Shown here: positions 1 to 6,336 of the stretch, one piece after another | Layout: every line of letters begins with the position of its first letter | Position numbering within the stretch: the first letter of the stretch is position 1 | NCBI GenBank assembly: GCA_020343555.1 | Contig: CP070800.1 | Span: forward strand, 1,574,061-1,586,830 | Direction of reading: 5' to 3' | DNA: 12,770 nucleotides | From: Dehalococcoidales bacterium | Lineage (GTDB): Bacteria; Chloroflexota; Dehalococcoidia; Dehalococcoidales; UBA2162 | Notes under the pieces: model-generated | What the model was told of the DNA's origin: nothing | Database searches by the model: none | What the model saw: the letters and a program-made list of their open reading frames with translations, nothing else | Position numbers and translations under genes: made by a program

Positions 1-183
1 AGAATCTATCATGCCGTTATGTAAATCTTGTAGATTTTTATTTAATGTATTATTATAATACCGCAGAAATTAAAGACGTAATATCGCTCAGAAATATACT
101 TCTAACGCCCTCAGTTGTAAAATTAGGCGATTAAACCATTCTATATGATAAAACATACACGCCGATACAATATGGCACTCTAT

Positions 184-212
184 TTGACAAGAATATAAAC
201 TTATTTTATAAT
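184..212 (+). promoter_or_regulatory. consensus sigma-70 promoter for the zinc-ribbon/recombinase unit
   Basis: TTGACA at 184-189 and TATAAT at 207-212 are separated by exactly 17 bp. Both hexamers match the housekeeping sigma consensus perfectly. The predicted transcript would start near 219 and reach the small ORF at 231 after a short leader containing GGAAGGT. An 8-bp inverted repeat overlaps this promoter, so a strong promoter may be held off by a repressor (inference). Confidence 0.75.
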
Positions 213-218
213 TCTTGT
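187..218. repeat. inverted repeat overlapping the promoter (candidate operator)
   Basis: ACAAGAAT at 187-194 and its exact reverse complement ATTCTTGT at 211-218 are 16 bp apart. The left arm overlaps the -35 box and the right arm overlaps the last two bases of the -10 box. This geometry would suit a dimeric repressor that blocks polymerase. The binding protein is unknown. The motif is not a GAAC-N4-GTTC SOS box. Confidence 0.45.
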
Positions 219-230
219 GGAAGGTATAAA

Positions 231-386
231 ATGACAGAAAGATACAAGCATAAATGTACTCGATGCGGGTTTGAATGGTGGGGTTATAAGAAGAAACCGA
301 GATTTTGTAGCAACTGTCATTCGCTATATTGGAACAAACCGAAAAAACAAAACTCCGGTAGACCTCGGAAAAATAAGGAGGTGTAA
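231..386 (+). CDS. small zinc-ribbon protein ahead of the recombinase
   Basis: This is a 51-residue ORF from ATG at 231 to TAA at 384-386. Two CxxC pairs (C9/C12 and C27/C30) separated by 14 residues indicate one zinc ribbon. Between and after them are aromatic and lysine-rich stretches (FEWW, YW, then KPKKQ and GRPRKN), and the tail is very basic, which would suit nucleic-acid binding. It follows a perfect promoter and has a GGAAGGT ribosome site just upstream. Its last codons contain the AAGGAGGTG site of the recombinase, so the two are probably co-expressed. I recall similar small zinc ribbons next to recombinases in Dehalococcoidia, but no function is established. It may help regulate or direct recombination (inference). 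Confidence 0.65.
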   Translation: MTERYKHKCTRCGFEWWGYKKKPRFCSNCHSLYWNKPKKQNSGRPRKNKEV

Positions 387-389
387 GAA

Positions 390-1526
390 ATGGAGAATAA
401 AACAAGAGTCGCACTTTATGAAAGAGTCTCAACTGGCGAACAGAAGAACTCCATTCAAGATCAGATAGAACAGCTGGAAGCCCTAGCTATCGCGTACGAA
501 TGGGAGATTGCCGGACATTACACCGATGAAGGGATATCAGGGGGAACTGATAGCAGACCGGAATTACAACGGCTTATGATTGATGCTCACGCTGGAGAAT
601 TCGACCTTGTTGTAGTTACCAAACTCGACAGATTCATGCGTAATACTCGACTTTTGCTCGACTACGTAGACACGCTTGAAAAGAAATGTAACGTTTGCTT
701 CTTCGCTAAGTCAGAAGGCATTGACACCAGAGAGAGTGGTATAGGTAAAGTGATACTCGCTCTATTGGGTGCAATAGCCGAATGGGAACGAGAAAGAATT
801 GGAGAACGTCAGAAAGATAGTCGCCAGTATCACGCTTCAAAAGGCTTGTGGACTGGTGGTTCTGTACCATACGGTTACAGACGTAACCCGGAAACGAAGA
901 CACTTAAAGCATACGAACCAGAAGCCGAAGTTATAAGGTATATGTATTATTATTATCTCAACCTTAGCGGGAATGGAATTGACGGAGTAGTGACACACCT
1001 TATCGAACAGGATATGTTACCACCACGACACGGCAAATGGAACAAAAGCACAGTCGATGACAAACTTAAGCATCCTGCATACAAAGGAGGACCAAATACA
1101 GACTGGAAATATATCTGCGACACCATTGTTGATGAAAAGCTCTGGAACGCTGTACAAAACAAGAGAGCCAACAACTTCAGACGGATAAAGCCTAGCAGAG
1201 GGGAACATGAATTCAATTCCTTATTGTTTTGCGGTCTTTGTGGACATACAGTCGCCGTCAGCTATAGTAATGGTAAACCTACATATACTTGTAATGGCAG
1301 ACTTAAACGCTTTCATTTGGACGGAAGCCCTCGATGTACATTACCGATTATCAAAGATGCTATGGCATTTGATATAAAACTGAATGCATTAATCATGGCA
1401 GATTTTTCAAGTCGTGAGAGGATGAATTATCACTTCCAAAACACAATCGACAATCTTGAGAATGAATTTAATTTGCTGATGCGTGAGTTATATCCGTTAA
1501 ACTCTCAAATAGAACGCCTTGAATAA
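390..1526 (+). CDS. large serine recombinase, N-terminal part ended by an in-frame stop
   Basis: This is the catalytic and DNA-binding part of a large serine recombinase (378 residues), of the class that integrates or excises phages and mobile elements through a covalent serine-DNA intermediate. The resolvase fold is at about residues 5-150. Compared with gamma-delta resolvase, the active-site residues are present: R12, nucleophile S14, D80, R81 and R84 (KLDRFMRN). The 'recombinase' domain follows at about 155-265. A zinc ribbon has C281, C284, C301 and C316, and a coiled coil begins at about 345. The start at 390 has AAGGAGGTG 8 nt upstream. A TAA at 1524-1526 ends the frame in the middle of the coiled coil. 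The same frame continues to 2018, so this is a broken gene. The fragment keeps the catalytic site but lacks part of the coiled coil and the C-terminal segment. It may still be made, with doubtful activity. Confidence 0.85.
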   Translation: MENKTRVALYERVSTGEQKNSIQDQIEQLEALAIAYEWEIAGHYTDEGISGGTDSRPELQRLMIDAHAGEFDLVVVTKLDRFMRNTRLLLDYVDTLEKKCNVCFFAKSEGIDTRESGIGKVILALLGAIAEWERERIGERQKDSRQYHASKGLWTGGSVPYGYRRNPETKTLKAYEPEAEVIRYMYYYYLNLSGNGIDGVVTHLIEQDMLPPRHGKWNKSTVDDKLKHPAYKGGPNTDWKYICDTIVDEKLWNAVQNKRANNFRRIKPSRGEHEFNSLLFCGLCGHTVAVSYSNGKPTYTCNGRLKRFHLDGSPRCTLPIIKDAMAFDIKLNALIMADFSSRERMNYHFQNTIDNLENEFNLLMRELYPLNSQIERLE

Positions 1527-2018
1527 GAGATTGAGAAGCAGAAAGCAAAAATGGACACAGACACCATAGCGCCTGATGAATACCGCGAAAAGGTTACGGA
1601 TTTTCAGAACCAGATAGCAAAACTCCAGAACAGGAAAGGTAACCTGGATACCATGAAGCTATTAGAGTTAAATCGAAAGAAAGAATTAATCGAGTACCTC
1701 AAGGCATCAAAGAAAGAACTGGAAACGGATGATAGTTTTTTACCTCGCGGTAAATTCTGGGTGGATTGGGATATCCACTACTCAAGTCCTGAAAAGGATA
1801 ATGAATCTATAAGACAAACTCTCGAAAGAGACCCCGAATTGGCGGATACTATTATCGAATTAAGAGATAAAAAATATCCTACTCCGAGACAGATGTTAGA
1901 ACGATATGGGTTCAAGATCATAGTTCATGAAGATTTATCGGTCATTATTAAGGGGAGTATACCAACTGAAAAGTCACTGGATACTCTTGTACTTGACAAA
2001 GGGTCTGGCTGCTGGTAG
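1527..2018 (+). pseudogene. C-terminal remnant of the same serine recombinase
   Basis: This segment is in the same frame as the recombinase and is separated from it only by the TAA at 1524-1526. Translation past the stop continues the charged coiled coil without a gap (EIEKQKAKMD, then more heptad-like sequence to about 1720). It then gives the typical recombinase C-terminus, including the segment GFKIIVHEDLSVIIKGSIP at about 1912-1968, and ends at TAG 2016-2018. The first internal ATG (1551) lacks a convincing ribosome site, so separate translation is unlikely. Together the two parts make an approximately 542-residue protein, a normal length for this family. The downstream part shows no further frameshift or stop, so the break looks recent or could be a sequencing error. 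The lexA promoter lies inside its last 26 bases. Confidence 0.75.
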
Positions 2019-2021
2019 AGT
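1993..2021 (+). promoter_or_regulatory. lexA promoter inside the recombinase 3' end
   Basis: TTGACA at 1993-1998 is a perfect -35 box. After 17 bp, TAGAGT at 2016-2021 matches four of six positions of TATAAT. The -35 box is formed by the recombinase codons for Leu-Asp-Lys, and the -10 box overlaps its TAG stop. An SOS box begins 7 bp downstream. lexA starts at 2070. Confidence 0.65.
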
Positions 2022-2027
2022 AGCATA

Positions 2028-2039
2028 GAACGGATGTTC
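2028..2039. promoter_or_regulatory. SOS box (LexA operator) upstream of lexA
   Basis: GAAC-GGAT-GTTC is an exact match to the GAAC-N4-GTTC core recognised by LexA of Gram-positive bacteria. It lies between the -10 box (2016-2021) and the lexA start (2070), about where transcription begins, so bound LexA would block its own promoter. The SOS-box motif is established knowledge for Firmicutes and Actinobacteria. Its use in this organism is inferred. Confidence 0.7.
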
Positions 2040-2069
2040 GGTCTAGCCGGGATTTTTATGAGGTGAAAA

Positions 2070-2711
2070 GTGAAAGCACTCTCGCCGAAACAACGTAATA
2101 TCATAGATTTCGTAAAACGCTTCTGGGTGGACAAAAGCTATCCTCCGACTGTCAGGGATATCCTTACAGGATGTAATATCAGCTCAACCTCGGTAGTTGA
2201 TTATAACCTCGATATACTCGAACGCGAAGGTTATATAAGGCGTCATCCCGGCATATCGAGGGGAATCGAACTGATATCCGAATCTAATGCAAGGTTACCC
2301 AGTCTGAAAGTGCCGGTGATAGGGCAGATAGCCGCCGGTGAACCGATTCCCGTACCGGCACCGGATACCTGGGATGTAACTGCTTTCTCGGAAACTATGG
2401 ACGTTCCGGAAGATCTGACGAAAGGTAAGACGGACATCTACGCTCTCAAAGTAAAAGGCCAGTCAATGATCGATGCTCTGATTAATGACGGTGATACCGT
2501 CTTGATGCAGCACGTAAACGTCGTTGAGAACGGAGAAATGGCCGCTGTCTGGTTGAAGGCTGAAAAAGAAGTAACTCTGAAAAAACTCTACCGCGAAAAG
2601 GGACGTATCAGGCTGCAACCCGCAAACAGCCAGATGAATCCCATCTACGCTGAACCGGACAATGTCGAAGTTCAGGGTAAGGTTATTGCCGTTATACGGC
2701 AGATGACATAA
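2070..2711 (+). CDS. lexA: LexA repressor
   Basis: LexA represses the SOS DNA-damage regulon and cleaves itself when bound to activated RecA. The protein has 213 residues, a normal length. The winged helix-turn-helix is at about 1-70 (LSPKQRNIIDFV, SYPPTVRDI, LEREGYIRRHPGISRGIEL). The cleavage site is Ala89-Gly90 (GQIAAGEP). The S24 peptidase domain follows, with Ser132 (VKGQSMID) and Lys171 (VTLKKLY) as the catalytic pair. The start is GTG at 2070, with GAGGTG at 2060-2065. An ATG at 2058 is followed two codons later by TGA and cannot be the start. The recognition-helix region (NISSTSVVDYNLDILE) differs from the usual SSPSSVHRHL pattern. The gene has its own promoter with an SOS box. Its position directly after a recombinase raises the option of a mobile-element LexA-like repressor, but the full LexA architecture favours the host regulator. 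Confidence 0.92.
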   Translation: MKALSPKQRNIIDFVKRFWVDKSYPPTVRDILTGCNISSTSVVDYNLDILEREGYIRRHPGISRGIELISESNARLPSLKVPVIGQIAAGEPIPVPAPDTWDVTAFSETMDVPEDLTKGKTDIYALKVKGQSMIDALINDGDTVLMQHVNVVENGEMAAVWLKAEKEVTLKKLYREKGRIRLQPANSQMNPIYAEPDNVEVQGKVIAVIRQMT

Positions 2712-2800
2712 ACACCCGACTTGCAATTTCTTTTCAGTGAGTATACACTGGCTACCGTTATATAGATATCCCATGAAGGTGGTATTCACAGAAAAGTAAT

Positions 2801-3367
2801 ATGATTACGTCCCAATTCCAGGAAGTAGGTCGAGATTTATTTGCCAGAGGACTTGTTTCCTCGCATACCGGTAACCTCAGCATTCGGCTGAGCGATAATC
2901 TGATCATTACCCGTAGAGGTTCTCAACTAGGGTGTCTCCAAGAACCGGACCTGATTGAAACCGGTATTTTCAAGAACGACCGTTCGACACCGCTGGCATC
3001 GACCGAACTGGCAGTTCACCGCGCCATATACCAGGCTACGTCTGCGCTTGCCGTTATCCACGCTCATCCTCCTCATTCCATTGCTCTTTCAATGAAAGAA
3101 CGGGAAATAGTACCCGGTTCAGCCGAGGGATATAATACAATAGGAGAAGTATGCGTTCTGGGATGGGGTATGGAAGTGAAACCCGGGGGAATGGCCGATA
3201 TGATAGCCGAAGCGTTAAAAGACAGGCGGATCATTATGGTTCACGGTCATGGCACCTTCGCAACGGGTCAGTTACTGGAAGAAGCCTTCAACTACACTAC
3301 TACACTTGAGGAAAACTGCCAGGTCATCTGTTTGCTGAAATCACTCGAAGCCGGGCAATCAAAGTAG
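2801..3367 (+). CDS. class II aldolase/adducin family protein
   Basis: This is a 188-residue zinc-dependent aldolase or epimerase of the FucA/AraD type, probably cytoplasmic. Family motifs in order: SSHTGNLSIR (20-29, phosphate and substrate loop), STELAVHRAIY (67-77) with the catalytic Glu69, HAHPPH (87-92) with zinc ligands H87 and H89, and VHGHG (147-151) with the third histidine, probably H150. The protein is somewhat shorter than E. coli FucA (about 215 residues). The substrate cannot be read from sequence. L-fuculose-1-phosphate and methylthioribulose-1-phosphate-type substrates are both possible for the family. ATG 2801 has only a weak ribosome site; an upstream ATG at 2773 is closed by TAA after eight codons. 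It lies 89 nt after lexA with no obvious terminator between, so partial read-through from lexA is possible. It ends 6 nt from the convergent plsY. Confidence 0.85.
   Translation: MITSQFQEVGRDLFARGLVSSHTGNLSIRLSDNLIITRRGSQLGCLQEPDLIETGIFKNDRSTPLASTELAVHRAIYQATSALAVIHAHPPHSIALSMKEREIVPGSAEGYNTIGEVCVLGWGMEVKPGGMADMIAEALKDRRIIMVHGHGTFATGQLLEEAFNYTTTLEENCQVICLLKSLEAGQSK
2974..2985. promoter_or_regulatory. second GAAC-N4-GTTC motif, inside the aldolase gene
   Basis: GAAC-GACC-GTTC matches the SOS-box core. It lies about 170 nt into the aldolase coding sequence, not at a promoter. Eight fixed bases would occur by chance about 0.2 times in a window of this size, so it may be accidental. By-eye scanning found only this and the lexA operator. 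Confidence 0.2.
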
Positions 3368-3373
3368 CCGGAG

Positions 3374-4036
3374 TTATTTTTTCCTACCTTTTTTACTGGG
3401 TGTTTTTTCCTGTTCAAACCTGAGAAGTTCCGCAGTCAATTTTTCCTTGCTGCCTGCTTTTGCTAAAGCCGTTTTCATAGTGGGGAGGAAGTTTGAGACC
3501 AGGATCAATATCAGTATAAGTGAGAAAATCAGGTAGGGGAGCCACGGATCTCTTAAAAAGATCGGAGCTATAGGTATTGTCAACAGCAGGCTGATATTTA
3601 CTGACAGGATAGTATTACGTGTGATGACCAGTAATAGAATGGCTACAGCTAAAGCGATCAAAGATTCTCTGGTCATCAGCACGAAAAGAATACCGATAGA
3701 GGTTGCTATTCCATTACCGCCCCTTAATTTCAGAAATACAGGCCATATATGGCCAATAACGGCAGCTAATGCAGCGGCGAAAACCCAGTAGTAATAATCG
3801 GATGATTCGAGTAGAGCCAGCGCGATGTATACTGAGGCGACTCCTTTACCGACATCAATGATCCCAACAACGATAGCTGGTAATATACCGACGTTCTCAT
3901 ATACGTTATGAGCTCCAACATTCCCACCGCCAAGTTTACGTATATCTTTTCTGTAGCCAAATCGAGTTACAAGATATGCGGTCGGGATGGAGCCAAGCAG
4001 ATAAGCAATTACTACAGATATAACACCATAAATCAT
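3374..4036 (-). CDS. plsY: glycerol-3-phosphate acyltransferase PlsY
   Basis: This 220-residue integral membrane enzyme transfers an acyl group from acyl-phosphate to glycerol-3-phosphate, the first step of phospholipid synthesis. Several hydrophobic helices span residues 1-185 and a lysine-rich cytoplasmic tail follows (190-220). PlsY signatures are present: LGSIPTAYLV (14-23), GGGNVGAHNVYENVG (36-50, usually GSGNPGATN) and GHIWPVFLKLRGGNGIATSI (95-114). In the last motif the usual GGKG is GGNG (Asn108 replaces Lys), and the second motif also departs from consensus. This may be a divergent PlsY paralogue with altered activity. The gene starts 3 nt after the aminotransferase stop and must share its transcript. 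It converges on the aldolase gene. Confidence 0.85.
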   Translation of the reverse strand: MIYGVISVVIAYLLGSIPTAYLVTRFGYRKDIRKLGGGNVGAHNVYENVGILPAIVVGIIDVGKGVASVYIALALLESSDYYYWVFAAALAAVIGHIWPVFLKLRGGNGIATSIGILFVLMTRESLIALAVAILLLVITRNTILSVNISLLLTIPIAPIFLRDPWLPYLIFSLILILILVSNFLPTMKTALAKAGSKEKLTAELLRFEQEKTPSKKGRKK

Positions 4037-4039
4037 CGT

Positions 4040-4963
4040 CTAATTATTCGCTGTAATCCTGTTATGAGCCGGTGTACAGAGATCCTCGTATTTCGGATTT
4101 TTCCCAAGGGTGATATCATTATATATCTTCTGGAGTTTAGCCGTTATTTCTCCTATTTCACCGTTTCCGACTTGTCGACCATCTATTTCAGCGACAGGAG
4201 TGATATTTGCGGCTGTACCGGTCAAGAAACATTCTTCGGCATTATATAATTCAATACGGTTTACGTGTCTTTCGGTTGTTTTAATCCCCAGTTCATCTTC
4301 AGTAAGTTGTATCACGAGGTTACGGGTAATTCCGACAAGAACGCCGTCATACGTTGCCGGAGTTGCCAGTTCGCCGTTCTTATACAGGAATATATTCTCT
4401 CCGCTTCCTTCGGCTACATATCCCTCGGGAGTAAGCATAATCGCTTCGTCATACCCATGGTCTGCTGCTTCTGTTTTAGCTAAAGCGTTGGTGACGTAAA
4501 GACCGGTAAGCTTAGCCCTCGGTATTTCTGTTGGAAATCGCCACGAGGATACGCAGCACTTAACCTTTTCAGGCAGATATGGTCCCCAGGGAAAGGCGAA
4601 TACAAGGAAATTATTCTCAAGGTTATGAAGGCGGACACCGAGAGCTTCCGAACTCTTGTATGCCACAGGTCGGATATAGATATCCTCCTCGAATCCGCAT
4701 TTGTCTACAAGTTCCACTGTGATATCACACAAATCCTCAAGTGAGTAGGGAAGGTCGATCTTCAATACGCTGCAGCCATCCAGAAGACGTTGATAGTGGG
4801 ATTCCAGGGCAAATATGTAGTTCTGTTTCTCTTCAGCGTTCCAGTTTCCTCTGATGCCTTCGAACACACCGGTTCCATAATGGATGAAATTTGTCATCAC
4901 TCCCAGTTTTGCTTCGGTTAGAGGGACGAATTCATTCTGTATAAATGCGTATGATGATGACAT
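4040..4963 (-). CDS. ilvE: branched-chain amino acid aminotransferase
   Basis: This 307-residue fold-type IV PLP enzyme interconverts branched-chain 2-oxo acids and Val, Leu and Ile, with glutamate as amino donor. It shows the N-terminal HYGTGVFEGIR (28-38), the PLP lysine K151 (RAKLTGLYVTNALAK, 149-163), VAEGSGENIF (183-192) with Glu186, and GTAANITPV (249-257). These together fit IlvE better than D-amino acid aminotransferase or aminodeoxychorismate lyase. The start at 4963 follows AAGGAG and has its own upstream promoter. plsY follows 3 nt downstream. No leader peptide, T-box or other amino-acid-sensing element was recognised upstream. Confidence 0.9.
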   Translation of the reverse strand: MSSSYAFIQNEFVPLTEAKLGVMTNFIHYGTGVFEGIRGNWNAEEKQNYIFALESHYQRLLDGCSVLKIDLPYSLEDLCDITVELVDKCGFEEDIYIRPVAYKSSEALGVRLHNLENNFLVFAFPWGPYLPEKVKCCVSSWRFPTEIPRAKLTGLYVTNALAKTEAADHGYDEAIMLTPEGYVAEGSGENIFLYKNGELATPATYDGVLVGITRNLVIQLTEDELGIKTTERHVNRIELYNAEECFLTGTAANITPVAEIDGRQVGNGEIGEITAKLQKIYNDITLGKNPKYEDLCTPAHNRITANN

Positions 4964-4994
4964 TTTTCCTAAACTCCTTTTTCGATTAGGGCTA

Positions 4995-5024
4995 ATTATA
5001 CTCTAATTATCATGCGATAAACAA
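4995..5024 (-). promoter_or_regulatory. ilvE-plsY promoter
   Basis: On the minus strand, TTGTTT (5024-5019) is followed after 18 bp by a perfect TATAAT (5000-4995). It lies about 30 nt upstream of the ilvE start and downstream of the terminator of the preceding thiolase operon, so ilvE-plsY forms a separate transcription unit. Confidence 0.55.
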
Positions 5025-5080
5025 GATTTCGCTCGTTTGGCATAGTCAGCAGGGCTTCCGGGATGTTTTTATGCATAAGA

Positions 5081-5110
5081 AAAGGCTCCTCGAATAACCG
5101 AGAAGCCTTT
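5081..5110 (-). terminator. rho-independent terminator of the thiolase operon
   Basis: Arms 5081-5092 and 5099-5110 pair over 11 of 12 positions (AAAGGCT plus CTCG, with one C/A mismatch) around a 6-nt loop. Transcribed on the minus strand, the hairpin begins 22 nt after the thiolase stop, and a U-rich tail (TTTTCTT) overlaps and follows its end. It separates the fusion/thiolase operon from ilvE-plsY. Confidence 0.7.
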
Positions 5111-5132
5111 AATCTTTAATACGATTTTCCGT

Positions 5133-6335
5133 TTAACTGTAGGTTTTGGTGTCTGCTTGTCCCATAATGGTAACACTGCCGACACCGCTGCCGGGATTGA
5201 AACCGAAGTTGTGCGTGAGACCGAAAGTAGGATTCTTCCTCTGGCGGGGTCCGGCTTTGCCTTGTAACTGCTTATAGGATTCGTAAAGCATCCGCAGTCC
5301 GCTGGCACCGATGGGATGACCGAATGATTTCAGACCGCCATCGGGATTGACTGCGAGGTCACCGTCGAGAGCGAATCTGCCTTCGTTTTCGTATTCCCAG
5401 GCTTTACCCCGGGGGGCGAAACCAAGGTCTTCCATGATGACGAGTTCGGTGATACTGAAGCAGTCATGCACTTCGGCAAAATCGATTTCGTTGTACGGAT
5501 CCTTGATTCCTGCCTGTTCGTATGCCTGGCGTCCAGCCTGAACGGTGGGTTCCATGTGGACCAGGTCCACATCCTGCCTCATCCATCCCTGCCTGGCGCC
5601 GACCGCAAGACCTACGCCTTTAACTAGTGTGTAATCATCCCTGAACGTCTTGGCTATTTCCGGGGTAGTCACGATAGCCGCTGCGCATCCATCGCTAACG
5701 CCGCAGCAGTCATAGAGACCGAGCGGCCAGGACATCATTGGGGCATTCATCGCCTGTTCTTCGGTGATCGGCTGCTGGAAATGAGCTTTAGGATTCAGTG
5801 AACCGTTGTAGTGGTTCTTAACCGCGATCTTGGTAAGAGCGCCTTTCATCTGTTCATAGGTCAGATCATACTCTACCATGTATCTATTGGCCATTTGAGC
5901 AAATGCGGTATGCGGGCCGCCCGAAGGTATGAACAGCATATTACCGCCGCCACCGCCGCCACCGCCGCCGAGACCGCCTCGGCCGGAATCTTTGAGTTTT
6001 TCACAGCCCAGGGCCATGACTATGTCATACATACCGGCAGCAACGCCGAAACATGCGTTCCTGAATGCATCTGTACCGGTGGCGCAAAGATTTTCAACCC
6101 GTGTGATCGGAATATGATCAAATTTGAGGTTATACGCCATGGGTTCGCCAAGTGATATCTGGGTTGAACCGAACCATGCAGCCTCGATGTCTTTCGGTTC
6201 GATGCCGGCATCTTCGTAGGCTTCATACGCGGCATCAACCATCATGTCTGCGGCGCTGGTATCCCAGTTCTCACCGAACTTTACGCAGCCCATGCCGATC
6301 ACAGCAACCTTGTCTTTAATGTTACCTATCGCCAT
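5133..6335 (-). CDS. SCP-x/archaeal-type thiolase (acetyl-CoA acetyltransferase family)
   Basis: This 400-residue thiolase condenses acyl-CoA with acetyl-CoA or cleaves 3-oxoacyl-CoA. The nucleophile is C84 (ENLCATGTDAF). The other catalytic-site residues are H290 (AEVHDCFS) and H340 (SFGHPIGASG). The second cysteine of classical biosynthetic thiolases is replaced by the HNFGFNPGSG loop (375-384), as in SCP-x and archaeal thiolases that work with DUF35 proteins. A run of nine glycines (123-131, after GRGGL) sits in a loop and is encoded by a perfect 3 x 9-bp repeat. The gene begins one nucleotide after the synthase/DUF35 fusion, and its AGGAGGAGG ribosome site lies in the end of that gene, so translation is probably coupled. 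By analogy with BbsB/BbsA and the archaeal thiolase-DUF35-HMGCS assembly, a complex with the fusion protein is likely. The substrate is unknown. Confidence 0.88.
   Translation of the reverse strand: MAIGNIKDKVAVIGMGCVKFGENWDTSAADMMVDAAYEAYEDAGIEPKDIEAAWFGSTQISLGEPMAYNLKFDHIPITRVENLCATGTDAFRNACFGVAAGMYDIVMALGCEKLKDSGRGGLGGGGGGGGGNMLFIPSGGPHTAFAQMANRYMVEYDLTYEQMKGALTKIAVKNHYNGSLNPKAHFQQPITEEQAMNAPMMSWPLGLYDCCGVSDGCAAAIVTTPEIAKTFRDDYTLVKGVGLAVGARQGWMRQDVDLVHMEPTVQAGRQAYEQAGIKDPYNEIDFAEVHDCFSITELVIMEDLGFAPRGKAWEYENEGRFALDGDLAVNPDGGLKSFGHPIGASGLRMLYESYKQLQGKAGPRQRKNPTFGLTHNFGFNPGSGVGSVTIMGQADTKTYS
5943..5969. repeat. three perfect 9-bp tandem repeats in the thiolase gene
   Basis: The unit ACCGCCGCC (+ strand) occurs three times without interruption. 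Read on the minus strand it encodes Gly-Gly-Gly per unit, giving Gly123-Gly131 of the thiolase. The unit is a multiple of three, so copy-number change would lengthen or shorten the glycine run without a frameshift. Confidence 0.9.
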
Positions 6336-6336
6336 G

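Larger units (their letters stand above)
1..230. other. AT-rich leader region, possible tail of an upstream gene
   Basis: No complete gene is visible. Frame 3 of the + strand is open from the left edge to a TAA at 132-134 (43 codons). It could be the 3' end of a gene lying to the left, but the residues match no family I know and AT-rich DNA can stay open this long by chance. A weak AU-rich hairpin (arms 23-27 and 33-37, followed by a short T run) could be a terminator but is too weak to call. The right part, from about 184, is the promoter of the zinc-ribbon/recombinase unit. Confidence 0.3.

Noticed and set aside
23..39. Hairpin AAATC-TTGTA-GATTT followed by a short T run as a terminator
   Set aside because: The stem is 5 bp and mostly A-T, too weak to support termination without an identified upstream gene.
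88..432. 114-residue open frame on the minus strand opposite the recombinase leader
   Set aside because: It overlaps the zinc-ribbon gene and the recombinase start, has no recognisable motif, and runs through the promoter on the other strand.
2058..2066. Minimal ORF ATG-AGG-TGA just before lexA as an attenuating upstream ORF
   Set aside because: It coincides with the ribosome site GAGGTG of lexA and is best explained by it.
2735..2750. CAGTG-N6-CACTG inverted repeat between lexA and the aldolase gene
   Set aside because: The stem is only 5 bp with no T run, so it is not a convincing terminator, and the flanking promoter-like hexamers are weak.
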